Source: [Eubacterium] yurii (GTDB lineage: Bacteria > Bacillota > Clostridia > Peptostreptococcales > Filifactoraceae). Taken from it: a stretch of 64,000 nucleotides of DNA. Shown here piece after piece: positions 35,339 to 44,781 of this stretch; position 1 is the first letter of the stretch, and every line of letters starts with the position of its first letter. Below the pieces are notes generated by a model. That model had not been told where the DNA came from, ran no database searches, and saw only the letters and a program-made list of their open reading frames with translations. Both the position numbers and the translations under genes were made by a program. Where the stretch lies: positions 114,858 to 178,857 of the forward strand of contig FUZS01000006.1 of NCBI GenBank assembly GCA_900167215.1, given 5' to 3'.

Positions 35339-35660
35339 TGATTTCTCCTTGTAAAAACTAATTAAAAAAAGATAATGATAAATAAAAAAAATAAATGTTC
35401 ATAAAAGTAAAAACGAAATTAAGTAATAATAAAAAAAACATCAAATCAAAAACTAAAAAATATATCATTTTTTATAATGATAGGAATATACCATAATTTA
35501 ATAAAAAAATCAATACAATAAAGAAAAATCATCATTATATTAAAAAATATGAAGAATAGTTTTAGCGATAAATACAAAGTTAATGATTAAAAAATATGTT
35601 AAATAAAATATGAATATTATTTATAAAAAAGCAATAATAGTTTTGAAATATGTATGAAAA

Positions 35661-35682
35661 ATCCACTGATTTCTCAGTGGAT
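35661..35682 (-). terminator. Terminator after the sodium/solute symporter gene
   Basis: ATCCACTGA and TCAGTGGAT form a perfect 9-bp stem with a four-base loop; read on the minus strand it leads into five T. The remaining gap from 35339 to 35650 is AT-rich, and I see no gene in it. Confidence 0.85.
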
Positions 35683-35701
35683 AATAAGTTTTTAAATTAA
35701 A

Positions 35702-37144
35702 TTATTCGTCTTCGGGAATAAGGTCGCAGTTTTCTCTATCACTTGGCATTAACAAAGTAAAACCTATGAAGAAGATAAAGCTTGCAATCAATCCCGGAAT
35801 TATAGGATCTAAGTCAAAGAAACTGACAATTTTTCTTTCAACGAGAACTACAACTATACTACCTGCAATAAGAGAGGCGATAGTACCTTGAAGTGAAGAT
35901 TTTTTCCAATAAAGTCCAAAAACATAAGGGAAGAATGCTCCGGCAGCTCTAAGTGTAAATGAAAACATCAGAATTGTTATAAGATTACCTGTATTGGTAA
36001 TAGCTATTACCCACCCGAGTATTCCCACTATTATCATAGTTATCTTAGTAGTCTTCATTACTTGATCGCTTGTAGCCTTAGGATTGATATATATCTTGTA
36101 GATGTCATTGCTAAATATTGAGCCTGCCCCCAAAAGGTCAGAGTCAGCAGATGACATTGTTGCTGATATAATTCCTGAGAACAAAAGTCCTACAATTATT
36201 GCAGGCATAGTATTCATAGCAAGGTGTGGAAGTGCATATTTTGCACCGTCTTTCATTATAACAGCACTGTCAAGTTTGTTCATATTTACCAAGGCTAATG
36301 TTGTTATACCAAGTATTGTAGGTATAAAAGCGTAAACAAAGTTAATTACTGCAGAAATTATAGATCCTTGTACTGCTACCTTTCCATTTTTAGCTGCATA
36401 AAATCTTGATACAGCTTCCTGTCCTACTGTAAAGGAAGCAATGTACATGATTACAAGCCCAATAATAGTAGAAACTTTGATACCGCTAAATAGACTCATA
36501 GTTTCAGGTGGAACATTAGCTATTACCTTATCCATTCCACCTGCTAAATTAAGTGAAAAAGGTATTGCCAAAAACATTCCGAGCACTATTAAAAACACTT
36601 GAACAAAGTCAGTAAGAGCAACCGCCCAAAGACCACCCATTATAGCATAAACAGTTACTACCAATGCCACTATTGTAACTGCAATTTTTGGACTTACTCC
36701 AATCATAACAGAAACAATAGTTGCAGATGCTATAAATTGAGATGCTGTAAGACCTACAAGTGGGAGTAACATTATTATTGAAGTTATAAGACCTGCTGAG
36801 CGACCATACCTTCTTCTAAAATACTCCGGCACAGTCTTTACCTCTGCCGCTCTGAACTTATGTGCAACAAATGATAAAATGACAAAGGCTATACCCATTG
36901 TGGTAACATACCATGATGCCCCTAATCCCCATGTTCCATAGGCTTTTTCAGCAACACCTAATGAAGAGCCTCCACCTATTTCAGTTGCTGAAAGTGTACC
37001 TGCAAGAAGTATAGGTCCCAGATTTCTTCCTGCAACCATAAAATCTTCATTGCTGGTTATTTTTTTGGAAGAGTAGTAACCTATAGCAAGCATTACAAGT
37101 AGATAGATGATTACAACTGCTACAACCGTTACATTTGCATTCAT
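35702..37144 (-). CDS. Sodium:solute symporter (SSS family)
   Basis: 480 residues with about 13 predicted membrane spans. SSS landmarks: VVIIYLLVMLAIGYYSSKKI at the start, NEDFMVAGRNLGPILLAGTL near 32-51, SATEIGGGSSLGVAEKAYG near 53, VPEYFRRRYG near 105, and SGIISATMSSADSDLLGAGS near 322, the Na+ site region of the family. Relatives carry proline, pantothenate, or other organic acids and amino acids; the substrate is not readable here. Stand-alone gene with its own terminator. AAAGGAG precedes the ATG. Confidence 0.92.
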   Translation of the reverse strand: MNANVTVVAVVIIYLLVMLAIGYYSSKKITSNEDFMVAGRNLGPILLAGTLSATEIGGGSSLGVAEKAYGTWGLGASWYVTTMGIAFVILSFVAHKFRAAEVKTVPEYFRRRYGRSAGLITSIIMLLPLVGLTASQFIASATIVSVMIGVSPKIAVTIVALVVTVYAIMGGLWAVALTDFVQVFLIVLGMFLAIPFSLNLAGGMDKVIANVPPETMSLFSGIKVSTIIGLVIMYIASFTVGQEAVSRFYAAKNGKVAVQGSIISAVINFVYAFIPTILGITTLALVNMNKLDSAVIMKDGAKYALPHLAMNTMPAIIVGLLFSGIISATMSSADSDLLGAGSIFSNDIYKIYINPKATSDQVMKTTKITMIIVGILGWVIAITNTGNLITILMFSFTLRAAGAFFPYVFGLYWKKSSLQGTIASLIAGSIVVVLVERKIVSFFDLDPIIPGLIASFIFFIGFTLLMPSDRENCDLIPEDE

Positions 37145-37490
37145 AAAAACAACTCCTTTTTGTTTAGTGCAGATATTTAATAAAATTACGGAATGCTTAT
37201 CACAAATCTATACTGAATTAATTATAATTAAGGAAACGTTACTTTATTTATAATATTAACTTGGAGCATAAAGCTTTAAATCAAAAAATATGTATCGATT
37301 TTGCATATACATCCTATGAATACTAAAAATATAAACAAAGAAAAAAATTTTGTTAATCAAACAAATATCAGTATACTAAGCAAGTTAAAATACTGAAATA
37401 AGTACATTCGTAATTAAACTTAATATAAGCATAAGATTAAAAAAATATATCTATAATAATACTATTATATTATAATAAAGTCAATAATGA

Positions 37491-37540
37491 AAAAGTCAAT
37501 CTTAGCTAAAGTATATCGTTTATAGCTTTGACTGACTTTT
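37491..37540 (-). terminator. Terminator after the ABC exporter pair
   Basis: AAAAGTCA at 37491-37498 pairs with TGACTTTT at 37533-37540, with an inner AGCTA/TAGCT stem; read on the minus strand the stem ends in five T. The rest of the 37145-37490 gap is AT-rich without a gene. Confidence 0.65.
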
Positions 37541-37578
37541 ATAAATTTTGAATATCATTTATAGAAAGTTAAGAAAAA

Positions 37579-39339
37579 TCAATCAATATTTTGTGCTTGA
37601 TACATCTCATAATACTTTCCTTTTTTCTGTATCAAGGTTTCGTGATTTCCTTCTTCGACTATACTTCCTTTATCAAGGAGATATATCTTATCCGCATTTT
37701 TGATTGTTGATAGTCTGTGAGCTATTATAAAAGTGGTTCTTCCCTTCATAAGAATACTCATTGCGTTTTGAATTATCTCTTCTGTTTGAGAGTCTATAGA
37801 GCTTGTAGCCTCATCAAGTATAAGAATCTTAGGGTTTTGAGCCAGGGCTCTGGCAAAGGAGATAAGTTGTCTTTGACCTGATGACAGCATTGAACCATGG
37901 TCAAGTATTTTTTCATCCATAGCGTTGCTTTCTAATATATCTGTGGCTCCCACCATTTCAAGGGCTTTTAATGCGTCTCGCTTGCCTATATTAGGATTGC
38001 CCAAGGCTATGTTGTAAAACAAGGTATCAGAAAAAATATAAGGATCTTGCAATACTATTCCCATTTGATTTCTAATAGCTTGATTTTTTAAGTCTTTCAA
38101 ATTCATACCATCTATAAGTATGTCTCCTTTTTGTGGTTCGTAAAACTTTAAAAGTAAGTTCATAATTGAACTTTTTCCTGAGCCTGTATGACCTACCAAA
38201 GCAACTACCTGTCCTTTTTGTGCTATAAGATTGATATTTTTAAGGACATATTCCTCATTTTTGTAATAAAAACTCACATCTTTAAATTCAACATTGCCTA
38301 ATATAGGAGCAATTGTTTCATTACTTATAGGAGTTCCAACTTTGTCTATCATTTCAAAAACATGAGAAGATGCAACAGCAGACTTGGAAAGATTAGCTAA
38401 TTCTCCAACTATGACATGAATATTGTGAAAAAGTACGTCTATATAGTCAACATAGATGTAGAGCAAACCTATTGAAGTAATTGAAATATTTTTTAGTAAG
38501 CTGCTACCGAAGTAATATATCATAACAGTAAAGACTATATTTTTAAAAGCTCCTATTATTGTATAAGAAGTTAGGGAATTTAGTATCAGAAGTTTATAGC
38601 GTTCGTCTTGCTTCTTTATATTTGCCTCATCAAATTCTTCTTTAATACTTTTTGTATTGTTAAATGATCTTATTATACTTATGCCTTGCACTGCTTCGTT
38701 GAGTATTCCGTTTAACACACTAATTTTACTTCTTATTATGTCATTATATTTTCTTGCCTTTTCGTTGTAAAACCATATAGTAAAAAGTAGTAGTGGTATT
38801 AGTAACAAAGATATGAGAGCAAAATTGAAATTCAGTCTGAAAAACATTATATACACACCAATTATATATACAGTTCCCTTGACCAGTTCTCCCAAAACTT
38901 TTACATAGAGACTTTGTACAGCCTCAGTATCATTTGTTATCTTTGATACTATACTTCCTGCAGGCATATTGTCAAAAAAAGATACATCAAGTTGTTGAAG
39001 TTTTTCAAATATTTGAAGTCTCATTTTTTTGACTATCTTAAGAGCCATGATTTTAAGCTGAATACTGCTTACATACTTAAATAAGGAGGCTGTTATATTA
39101 TACAGTAAGTAGAATGATACAAGCTTTAATATTGAACTTTGATTTATTGGAGATTTTATAAGTTCTTCATCAAGTATTTTTCTAATGGAAAAAGGTGCCA
39201 AAAGTTCAAAAGCTACAGCAGTTAGCAAAAGTAAAAGACCTGCAAATAAATTTGACTTGAACATCAAAGCGTAAGCTGAAAGTCTTTTAAAGTCTTCTTT
39301 TTTATTTTCATTTTTAGGAGTTTGATTTGTATCAGTCAT
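37579..39339 (-). CDS. ABC exporter half-transporter, catalytically complete subunit
   Basis: The ATG at 39339 is nine bases after GGAGG and is favoured over the one at 39348; this gives 586 residues. An N-terminal six-span exporter membrane domain (to about 310) is followed by the ATPase: Walker A LVGHTGSGKSSIMNLL, Q-loop QDPYIFSDTL, signature LSSGQRQLISFARAL (LSSGQ instead of LSGGQ) and Walker B ILILDEATSSID with the catalytic Glu, then IAHRLSTI. It pairs with the upstream gene, whose ATPase is degenerate, as in BmrCD/LmrCD-type heterodimeric multidrug or peptide exporters. The two genes overlap by eight bases. Confidence 0.92.
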   Translation of the reverse strand: MTDTNQTPKNENKKEDFKRLSAYALMFKSNLFAGLLLLLTAVAFELLAPFSIRKILDEELIKSPINQSSILKLVSFYLLYNITASLFKYVSSIQLKIMALKIVKKMRLQIFEKLQQLDVSFFDNMPAGSIVSKITNDTEAVQSLYVKVLGELVKGTVYIIGVYIMFFRLNFNFALISLLLIPLLLFTIWFYNEKARKYNDIIRSKISVLNGILNEAVQGISIIRSFNNTKSIKEEFDEANIKKQDERYKLLILNSLTSYTIIGAFKNIVFTVMIYYFGSSLLKNISITSIGLLYIYVDYIDVLFHNIHVIVGELANLSKSAVASSHVFEMIDKVGTPISNETIAPILGNVEFKDVSFYYKNEEYVLKNINLIAQKGQVVALVGHTGSGKSSIMNLLLKFYEPQKGDILIDGMNLKDLKNQAIRNQMGIVLQDPYIFSDTLFYNIALGNPNIGKRDALKALEMVGATDILESNAMDEKILDHGSMLSSGQRQLISFARALAQNPKILILDEATSSIDSQTEEIIQNAMSILMKGRTTFIIAHRLSTIKNADKIYLLDKGSIVEEGNHETLIQKKGKYYEMYQAQNID

Positions 39340-41083
39340 TTTGTTCATCCTCCTTTAATTGTTGGGTTTGATATTGAGTTGCATACCATCCGTTTTGCTC
39401 CATGAGATTCTCATGATTTCCTCTTTCCACAATCTTGCCGTCGTTCATTACTATTATCTCCTGAGCATGAGAAACTAAAGACAGTCTATGAGAGACTATT
39501 ATAGTAGATTTATTTTTTCTTATGTTCCTAATGTTTTGTATTATATTCATCTGAGTTTTGGAGTCAACAGCTGATAAAGAATCATCCAGTATTAATATAT
39601 CAGGTTCTTTGAGCAATGCTCTTGCTATGGAAATCCTCTGTTTTTGACCTCCTGATATAGATACTCCACGCTCTCCGACAAGAGTATTAACTCCTTCAGA
39701 AAAGTTGCTTATATCTTTGCTTAATCCTGCAAGATAGATAGCACTTTCTATTTTTTCATCATCTGCATCATTTTTACTAATCAGTATATTTTCTTTTATA
39801 GTCTTTGAAAATAAGACGCTATCTTGAGGTACATAGCCTATCTTAGACATTAGACTTGAAATTTCAATATTTTTAAGAGGACTATTTCCAAGTAGGACAT
39901 CACCACTACCATATTCATATTCTTTTAGAATTTGCTTTATAAGAGTTGATTTTCCGCTACCTGTCTTGCCAACTATGCCCAAAGTACTGCCTTCAGGTAT
40001 GAATAGATTTATATTTTCTAAATTATTAGAAGAAGAAGTAGGGTATTTGAAAGAGTAGTTTTCAAATCTTAAATCACAAGGTGCATCTTCTTTTAACTTG
40101 ACTTCATTTTCTTGTGTGACATTGTCCTTTTCTTCCAAGACTTCATATATTCTTTCAATCGAAGTAGATGCTCTTTGAGCAATATTTATAAAGTCTCCTA
40201 TGCTAAACATCGGCCATACTAAAAATCCAAGATAAATATTAAAAGATATTAGTTCTCCAAGTGTAATTTGACCTGAGGCGATAAGACTACTCCCATACCA
40301 TATGGCAATTGCATAGCTAAGTGAGGTAAAAATCTTCGAAGACGGCCAAAAAATATCAGCAATTATTTCAGTTCTTAGTGATTTTTTATAGACGTCAGTA
40401 ATACTTTTTTCAAAATTAGAAATACTTTGATTTTCAAGAACATAAGAACGTACAACTCTCAGCCCGTTAATATTTTCAAGAGCTACATCACTCATTGCAG
40501 AAAAAGCCTCTTGTTGTTTGGTATATTCGTTGTGAATGTGGTTGCCAAGATAGTTGGAAAATAAAACAAGAAAAGGAAGTGGTAAGATACTGAAGAAAGT
40601 CAGCTTCCAAGAAATTATGGCTCCCATTGCTATTATAACTGTAGAAAGATAGCATATGCCGTCAGAAAAAGCCATAGTACCATAGCCAAGTAAATCACTT
40701 ATCGTAGTTACATCACTTGTAGCTCTTGACATCAAATCTCCGGATGAGAATTTTTCGAAAAATGGTCTTGGCATTGAAAGTATTTTGTTCATTATCATGT
40801 TTCTCAAGTCAAAATCTATAACTATAGCATTTGAAAATACGTTGTACGACCATACAAAGTTGGATATATACTCTGAAGTAAATAAGACTACCATCAAACC
40901 AACATAAGTCATTAATTCATTCCAAGTAATAGTGCCTTTGGTAATGGAATCTATAGCCTTACCTATGATAATCGGTGGAAATATTATAATAAAATTTGCC
41001 AATTGTAATACCAAAACTCCGATTATATAGTTTTTTCTCCTTTTTTTGAAAAACCAGAATAATTTTTTTAAAGTTTTAAACAT
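39332..41083 (-). CDS. ABC exporter half-transporter, degenerate-site subunit
   Basis: About 583 residues from the ATG at 41083; a GTG at 41092 is possible. Membrane domain first, then the ATPase with Walker A GIVGKTGSGKSTLIKQ, QDSVLFSKTIKENI, signature VSISGGQKQRISIARALL and Walker B ILILDDSLSAVDSKT, where Asp replaces the catalytic Glu. That substitution marks the non-hydrolysing site subunit of asymmetric exporters (BmrC, TM287, LmrC). The protein begins with a basic amphipathic stretch FWFFKKRRKN. The partner gene overlaps at the 3' end. Substrate unknown. Upstream, 41084-41497 is an AT-rich gap without a supported gene. Confidence 0.92.
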   Translation of the reverse strand: MFKTLKKLFWFFKKRRKNYIIGVLVLQLANFIIIFPPIIIGKAIDSITKGTITWNELMTYVGLMVVLFTSEYISNFVWSYNVFSNAIVIDFDLRNMIMNKILSMPRPFFEKFSSGDLMSRATSDVTTISDLLGYGTMAFSDGICYLSTVIIAMGAIISWKLTFFSILPLPFLVLFSNYLGNHIHNEYTKQQEAFSAMSDVALENINGLRVVRSYVLENQSISNFEKSITDVYKKSLRTEIIADIFWPSSKIFTSLSYAIAIWYGSSLIASGQITLGELISFNIYLGFLVWPMFSIGDFINIAQRASTSIERIYEVLEEKDNVTQENEVKLKEDAPCDLRFENYSFKYPTSSSNNLENINLFIPEGSTLGIVGKTGSGKSTLIKQILKEYEYGSGDVLLGNSPLKNIEISSLMSKIGYVPQDSVLFSKTIKENILISKNDADDEKIESAIYLAGLSKDISNFSEGVNTLVGERGVSISGGQKQRISIARALLKEPDILILDDSLSAVDSKTQMNIIQNIRNIRKNKSTIIVSHRLSLVSHAQEIIVMNDGKIVERGNHENLMEQNGWYATQYQTQQLKEDEQND

Positions 41084-41521
41084 AAACATCACCGATTTAT
41101 TTTAATAATTAAATTTTCCATTATGGGGTAAATAAAAAGCACTAAGATTATACATCAACAATATCTATTTAACAAGTTAATTAATAATTACATTTAAATG
41201 CAATACTGATATTTGTTTACTTAAATGAGATTAACATCTTATATTAAAAATTTATTTTTTACTATGATTATTATTTGTTTTTTTTATGACTTTATGGGGA
41301 TATATTTAAGAATATTCTAAGGAAAGGTTCATTAAATAAGGGTTTTACGATTTTTTATGTGTTTTAATAGAAGTGTTTATAACACTTTTTTGTTAAAAAT
41401 ATCTACTATATGGCAGCTTAGAAGTTTATTACGTAATAAGTTATTTAAATAAGTTTGTATATATGATAAATTAATTCATTTATTAAACAAAGTATCATTG
41501 CTAATAAATAGGGAGGAAGTT

Positions 41522-41917
41522 ATGAGTATCAAAGAAGAAATGCTTGCAAAGAAAAACTGGGTAGTATATGGAATAACTGATGATGTAGAGAAATTTGGCT
41601 ACAAGATACCCATGGTAATGGTGCAAAAAGGTTACAATGTTGTTGGAGTAAACAAAAAATATGCCGGCAAAAAAATACTTGGTATAGATGTATACTCTTC
41701 TTTGGAAGAAGTACCAATGGATGTGGACTGCGTGGATGTAGTTGTAAATCCTAAAATTTCACTAAATGTGGTGGATGAAGCTATAAAAAAAGGTGTAAAA
41801 AATCTTTGGTTCCAACCACATACTTTTGATGATGAGGTAATATCTAAGACAGAAAAAAATAATATCAACTATGTAAATAACGACTGCGTATATGCTATAT
41901 TAAAAGGACATCACTAA
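41522..41917 (+). CDS. CoA-binding (YccU-like) domain protein
   Basis: The ATG at 41522 (131 residues) follows GGGAGG by six bases. It is a single Rossmann-like CoA_binding_2 domain: KNWVVYGITDDVEKFGYKIP at the start, VVGVNKKYAGKKILGIDVYS in the middle, CVDVVVNPKISLNVVDEAIK and the ending NLWFQPHTFDDEVISKTE, typical of YccU-type proteins (where W-Q-G is more usual than the W-F-Q-P-H seen here). These proteins are thought to bind CoA or a nucleotide; no reaction is known. Mono-cistronic, with a hairpin about 215 bp downstream. Confidence 0.85.
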   Translation: MSIKEEMLAKKNWVVYGITDDVEKFGYKIPMVMVQKGYNVVGVNKKYAGKKILGIDVYSSLEEVPMDVDCVDVVVNPKISLNVVDEAIKKGVKNLWFQPHTFDDEVISKTEKNNINYVNNDCVYAILKGHH

Positions 41918-42131
41918 AACGGATGATAGTGTAGTGAATATAAAAATATGAATATAAGATTATATAGGACTATTTACTATTAAAAATTCATTTAGTTTTA
42001 TTCTTATGCTGAAATTTACCAATAGTTCTATTGAATTTTAGGATGAATAAATAATTTTTTTAGAATTATCAAAGAAAATGGTATAGAATATGGCTGTAGT
42101 TTAAATTATTTATCAGCATAAAAAAGTAATT

Positions 42132-42205
42132 GAGAGTAGATTGTTAATTAATTTACTCTCTTTATTTAATTATTACTTGACAAAATATACCCAAAGTCAT
42201 ATGAT
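42132..42205 (+). promoter_or_regulatory. Hairpin followed by a strong promoter, no gene directly after
   Basis: GAGAGTA (42132-42138) and TACTCTC (42154-42160) form a stem followed by a short T-rich tail. Then TTGACA (42177-42182) and TATGAT (42200-42205) lie exactly 17 bp apart. The next supported gene starts at 42667, so the transcript would have a leader of about 450 nt that includes repeat copy D, or it is a separate small RNA. The gap 41918-42666 otherwise holds no gene. Confidence 0.55.
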
Positions 42206-42434
42206 TGTATATGTTAAAGAATCTAATGAAAAACTTTAAATGATAAGAAATTTATTACATAAAATATTAAAAAATCAAGTTATTCAAGAAATTTATAAAA
42301 AATTTACATAAAAGACAATATTTGTCTATTTAAGGTGATAAAATTATATTAAGATAAGAAAGACTGTTGAAAGTTTCGAAAAATACCGACACTTTTATTA
42401 AAAAAATGGAGAGAGGACTTTTCCATTATTATAT

Positions 42435-42552
42435 TATACTAATCACTATTTATAAAACCAAGTATCTATTTTAAATTGTATTATACATTATATCAATGTT
42501 CCATAACATTTTTATTATATAATTAAATGACTCTTTAATGAGTTTTTAGTAT
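42435..42552 (+). repeat. Dispersed 118-bp element, copy D
   Basis: Starts TATACTAATCACTATTTATA and ends GAGTTTTTAGTAT. Together with copy E it shares AAGTATCTATTT near position 28, which sets these two apart as a subfamily. It lies upstream of the metallophosphoesterase gene. Confidence 0.8.
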
Positions 42553-42666
42553 TAAATATTAATATAAAGAAAATATGGTCTAAGTAAAATGTTAAATAAT
42601 CAAATAAATGGATAAATGTGGATATTTATAAACGAAATAATAAAAGAATTATGAAAGGAGAAGGGA

Positions 42667-43548
42667 ATGTTCAACATAACTTCTGATATACATGTTGATT
42701 TATATTATCAGACTAATAACTCACAAAAGCAAAACTATGACTATATTATGGGAAATATAGATAAGCTTTTTATGGGAATACAGGAAGAGATATCGACAAA
42801 TGTAGATGAATATATAAATCAGATGATTAGAAATACTAAAAAACTAACAGATACATTGATATTAGCCGGAGATATTGCAAATAACAATTCATATTCAAAG
42901 TTGTTTTTGAAAAAGGTGTCATCTATATGGAATAATGTTTGGTATATAGACGGTAATCACGAATACTATTTCCAAGACAAAGATAATGGAGATAATAGAT
43001 TATATAGACTAATAGAAGATTTGAAAGATTATCCCAATATAAAGTATGTAGCAAATACTGTACAAGAAATACAATGCAGTAAAAAATTGCTCAAAATTGG
43101 CTTTTTGCCCCTTATGTATAATATGAATAATCCGGATGTTTTTAAAATGTTTAACAATAGAATGAATGATAAATACTATATAAAGGCGGATTATATGTAT
43201 GAGTCTTATGAAAAAGGACGCATATTTTATGAAAATGAAATCTATGATAAATGCGATATATGTGTAAGCCATGTACCGCTTTTAAGGTTGGAAGGTACAA
43301 GTGGAGAAGAGACAACATACTATACAAAAGTAAATATAGATACAAATATAATATATTTCTTCGGTCATACTCATAGAAATGAAGAAGTAGATGATTTTGT
43401 AATAACAGAAGATGGAGAGAAGGCAAGTGTAAAGGGCTATAGTGTAGGAGTAGGATATCCTATATCTTATGGAAGAGGATTAGGAATACCACATACACAA
43501 ACGTTCATTTACTCGGATAATGAAAACATCTTACTTGAGTTAAAATAA
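42667..43548 (+). CDS. Calcineurin-like metallophosphoesterase
   Basis: 293 residues. The five metal-binding motifs of the superfamily appear in order: ITSDIHVD (residues 4-11), LILAGDIANNN near 58-68, YIDGNHEYYF near 96-105, CVSHVPLLRLEG near 199 and YFFGHTHRNEEV near 235. It should be a two-metal phosphatase, nuclease or phosphodiesterase of the cytosol; the substrate is unknown. GAAAGGAGAAGG lies upstream of the ATG. No operon partner, but the small HD hydrolase is encoded convergently just downstream. Confidence 0.9.
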   Translation: MFNITSDIHVDLYYQTNNSQKQNYDYIMGNIDKLFMGIQEEISTNVDEYINQMIRNTKKLTDTLILAGDIANNNSYSKLFLKKVSSIWNNVWYIDGNHEYYFQDKDNGDNRLYRLIEDLKDYPNIKYVANTVQEIQCSKKLLKIGFLPLMYNMNNPDVFKMFNNRMNDKYYIKADYMYESYEKGRIFYENEIYDKCDICVSHVPLLRLEGTSGEETTYYTKVNIDTNIIYFFGHTHRNEEVDDFVITEDGEKASVKGYSVGVGYPISYGRGLGIPHTQTFIYSDNENILLELK

Positions 43549-43588
43549 TAAATATTTTACATGAGATATCGAGTATTGTTTATCAATC

Positions 43589-44002
43589 TTACTTACTCAA
43601 TATCTCTATTGCCTTCTTATATTTCTCGACTCTCTCCAAATCCTTTTCTGTTATATTTTTTAGTCTTTTTAAATTGCTATTGTGTTTTAAGTCGCTTAGC
43701 TTTACTTCTTTTGCTATGTCATCATCTTTGATTTTCTCTATATAGTCAAAATATGATTCATCCTTTTTATGGGTTAATAAGTTTAAAGAGTATTTTTGCT
43801 TTTCTGTTAGAAAATCTAAATCTTCAATAGTGTAGTTACTGTCTTCTAAGACATCGTGTAATAGGGCTATAATCTTAGCGTCTTTTGTTTTAACTCCAAA
43901 AGAAACTTTAAGTGGATGAAATATATATGTTTTACCTGCCTTGTCTTTTTGCCCTTTGTGTGCTTGGAACATTATAATCAATGCCTTTATATAATTTATC
44001 AT
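43589..44002 (-). CDS. Small HD-domain hydrolase (SpoT/MESH1-like)
   Basis: 137 residues comprising just an HD domain. Ligands match the RelA/SpoT hydrolase type: His29 (KTYIFHPLKV), His49-Asp50 with Glu53-Asp54 (ALLHDVLEDSNYT) and Asp104 (EVKLSDLKHNSN). The N-terminal AHKGQKDKAGK is also typical. Such single-domain proteins hydrolyse (p)ppGpp or other nucleotides; no synthetase domain is attached. GGAG lies nine bases before the ATG. It is convergent with the phosphoesterase gene. Confidence 0.82.
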   Translation of the reverse strand: MINYIKALIIMFQAHKGQKDKAGKTYIFHPLKVSFGVKTKDAKIIALLHDVLEDSNYTIEDLDFLTEKQKYSLNLLTHKKDESYFDYIEKIKDDDIAKEVKLSDLKHNSNLKRLKNITEKDLERVEKYKKAIEILSK

Positions 44003-44042
44003 TGTGTGTTACTCCGATTATAATAATTAAATTATAATTCAT

Positions 44043-44273
44043 AACTCAACTTTCCTACATCAAAAACACATTATAAACATTGAGATTTGAGTATATTTTA
44101 AAAACACAATATTATACTTGACATAGTTTTTTCAGTATTTTCATTTTTTTGATAAATATGCAAATTTCAATAAATATTATTCAGAAAATTGTGTGTCAAG
44201 TAGTATATTAAAAAATAAATTTATGTTTAAATTTCAACTAAAATTGCGATAATTTTAGTGGGAAAGTTGAGTT
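44043..44273. repeat. 231-bp nested inverted repeat
   Basis: AACTCAACTTTCC (44043-44055) is matched exactly in reverse complement by GGAAAGTTGAGTT (44261-44273). Inside, ACTTGACA (44116-44123) is matched by TGTCAAGT (44194-44201), and the two arms between are almost equal (60 and 59 nt). The centre is about 70 nt. It fills most of the gap between the HD and Imm1-like genes. It may be a small mobile element, a decayed long hairpin, or a pair of opposed regulatory sites; TTGACA on the minus strand could serve the HD gene. Confidence 0.6.
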
Positions 44274-44392
44274 CATAAGATAATGAGAGTATAAGGTTCA
44301 TACAACTTAATATAGTGAAATTAAATTTTATCTTGAATAATAAGACAGTATGAGTAATTAATTTTCTTTATTTTAGGTAGCTATATGATTTA

Positions 44393-44758
44393 TTACAAGC
44401 TTCTCCACTTTATACAGTTCGGTTTATCATAATCTATAAAAAATTGTTCTGCACATTTTATTGCATCATCCAGAAAAATTACGCAATTTGCGGGCATAAT
44501 AATTTCATCATTGTTAAGTTTAAAAGATATATCTTCATATCCGTTTCCAACAGATTGAAAGACAGTACCCTTATAATCTATGAAAAAATGCAAGCATGCA
44601 TGGTTGTCATTAATTAAAATAACAAGGATAGGATAATCATTCTTATCTTTGCTAATCCATATTTCGTCAAATACATTTTCGACACATTGTAGAATATACC
44701 CTTTCATTTCATCGATAGTATAACATTCATAGTTGCCAATATTACTTGAAATATACAT
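44393..44758 (-). CDS. Imm1-like immunity protein (orphan)
   Basis: 121 residues. The pattern of Imm1-family immunity proteins is visible: IWISKDKNDYPILVILINDN (about 34-53), an LHFF strand, FQSVGNGYEDISF near 67, IMPANCVIFLDDAIKCAEQF and a terminal DKPNCIKWRSL, recalling the family's ending P-x-I-x-W. Imm1 proteins neutralise nuclease or deaminase toxins of polymorphic toxin systems. No toxin gene is adjacent, so it would be an orphan or solitary immunity gene, which is common. GTGGAGAG lies before the ATG. Repeat copy E begins 23 bp upstream. Confidence 0.55.
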   Translation of the reverse strand: MYISSNIGNYECYTIDEMKGYILQCVENVFDEIWISKDKNDYPILVILINDNHACLHFFIDYKGTVFQSVGNGYEDISFKLNNDEIIMPANCVIFLDDAIKCAEQFFIDYDKPNCIKWRSL

Positions 44759-44781
44759 AAATATCTCTCCACTTTCTTATG

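Noticed and set aside
33767..35660. Guanine/purine riboswitch or PurR boxes ahead of the purine genes
   Set aside because: No match to the conserved riboswitch core or to paired CGAA-type PurR boxes in the short gaps.
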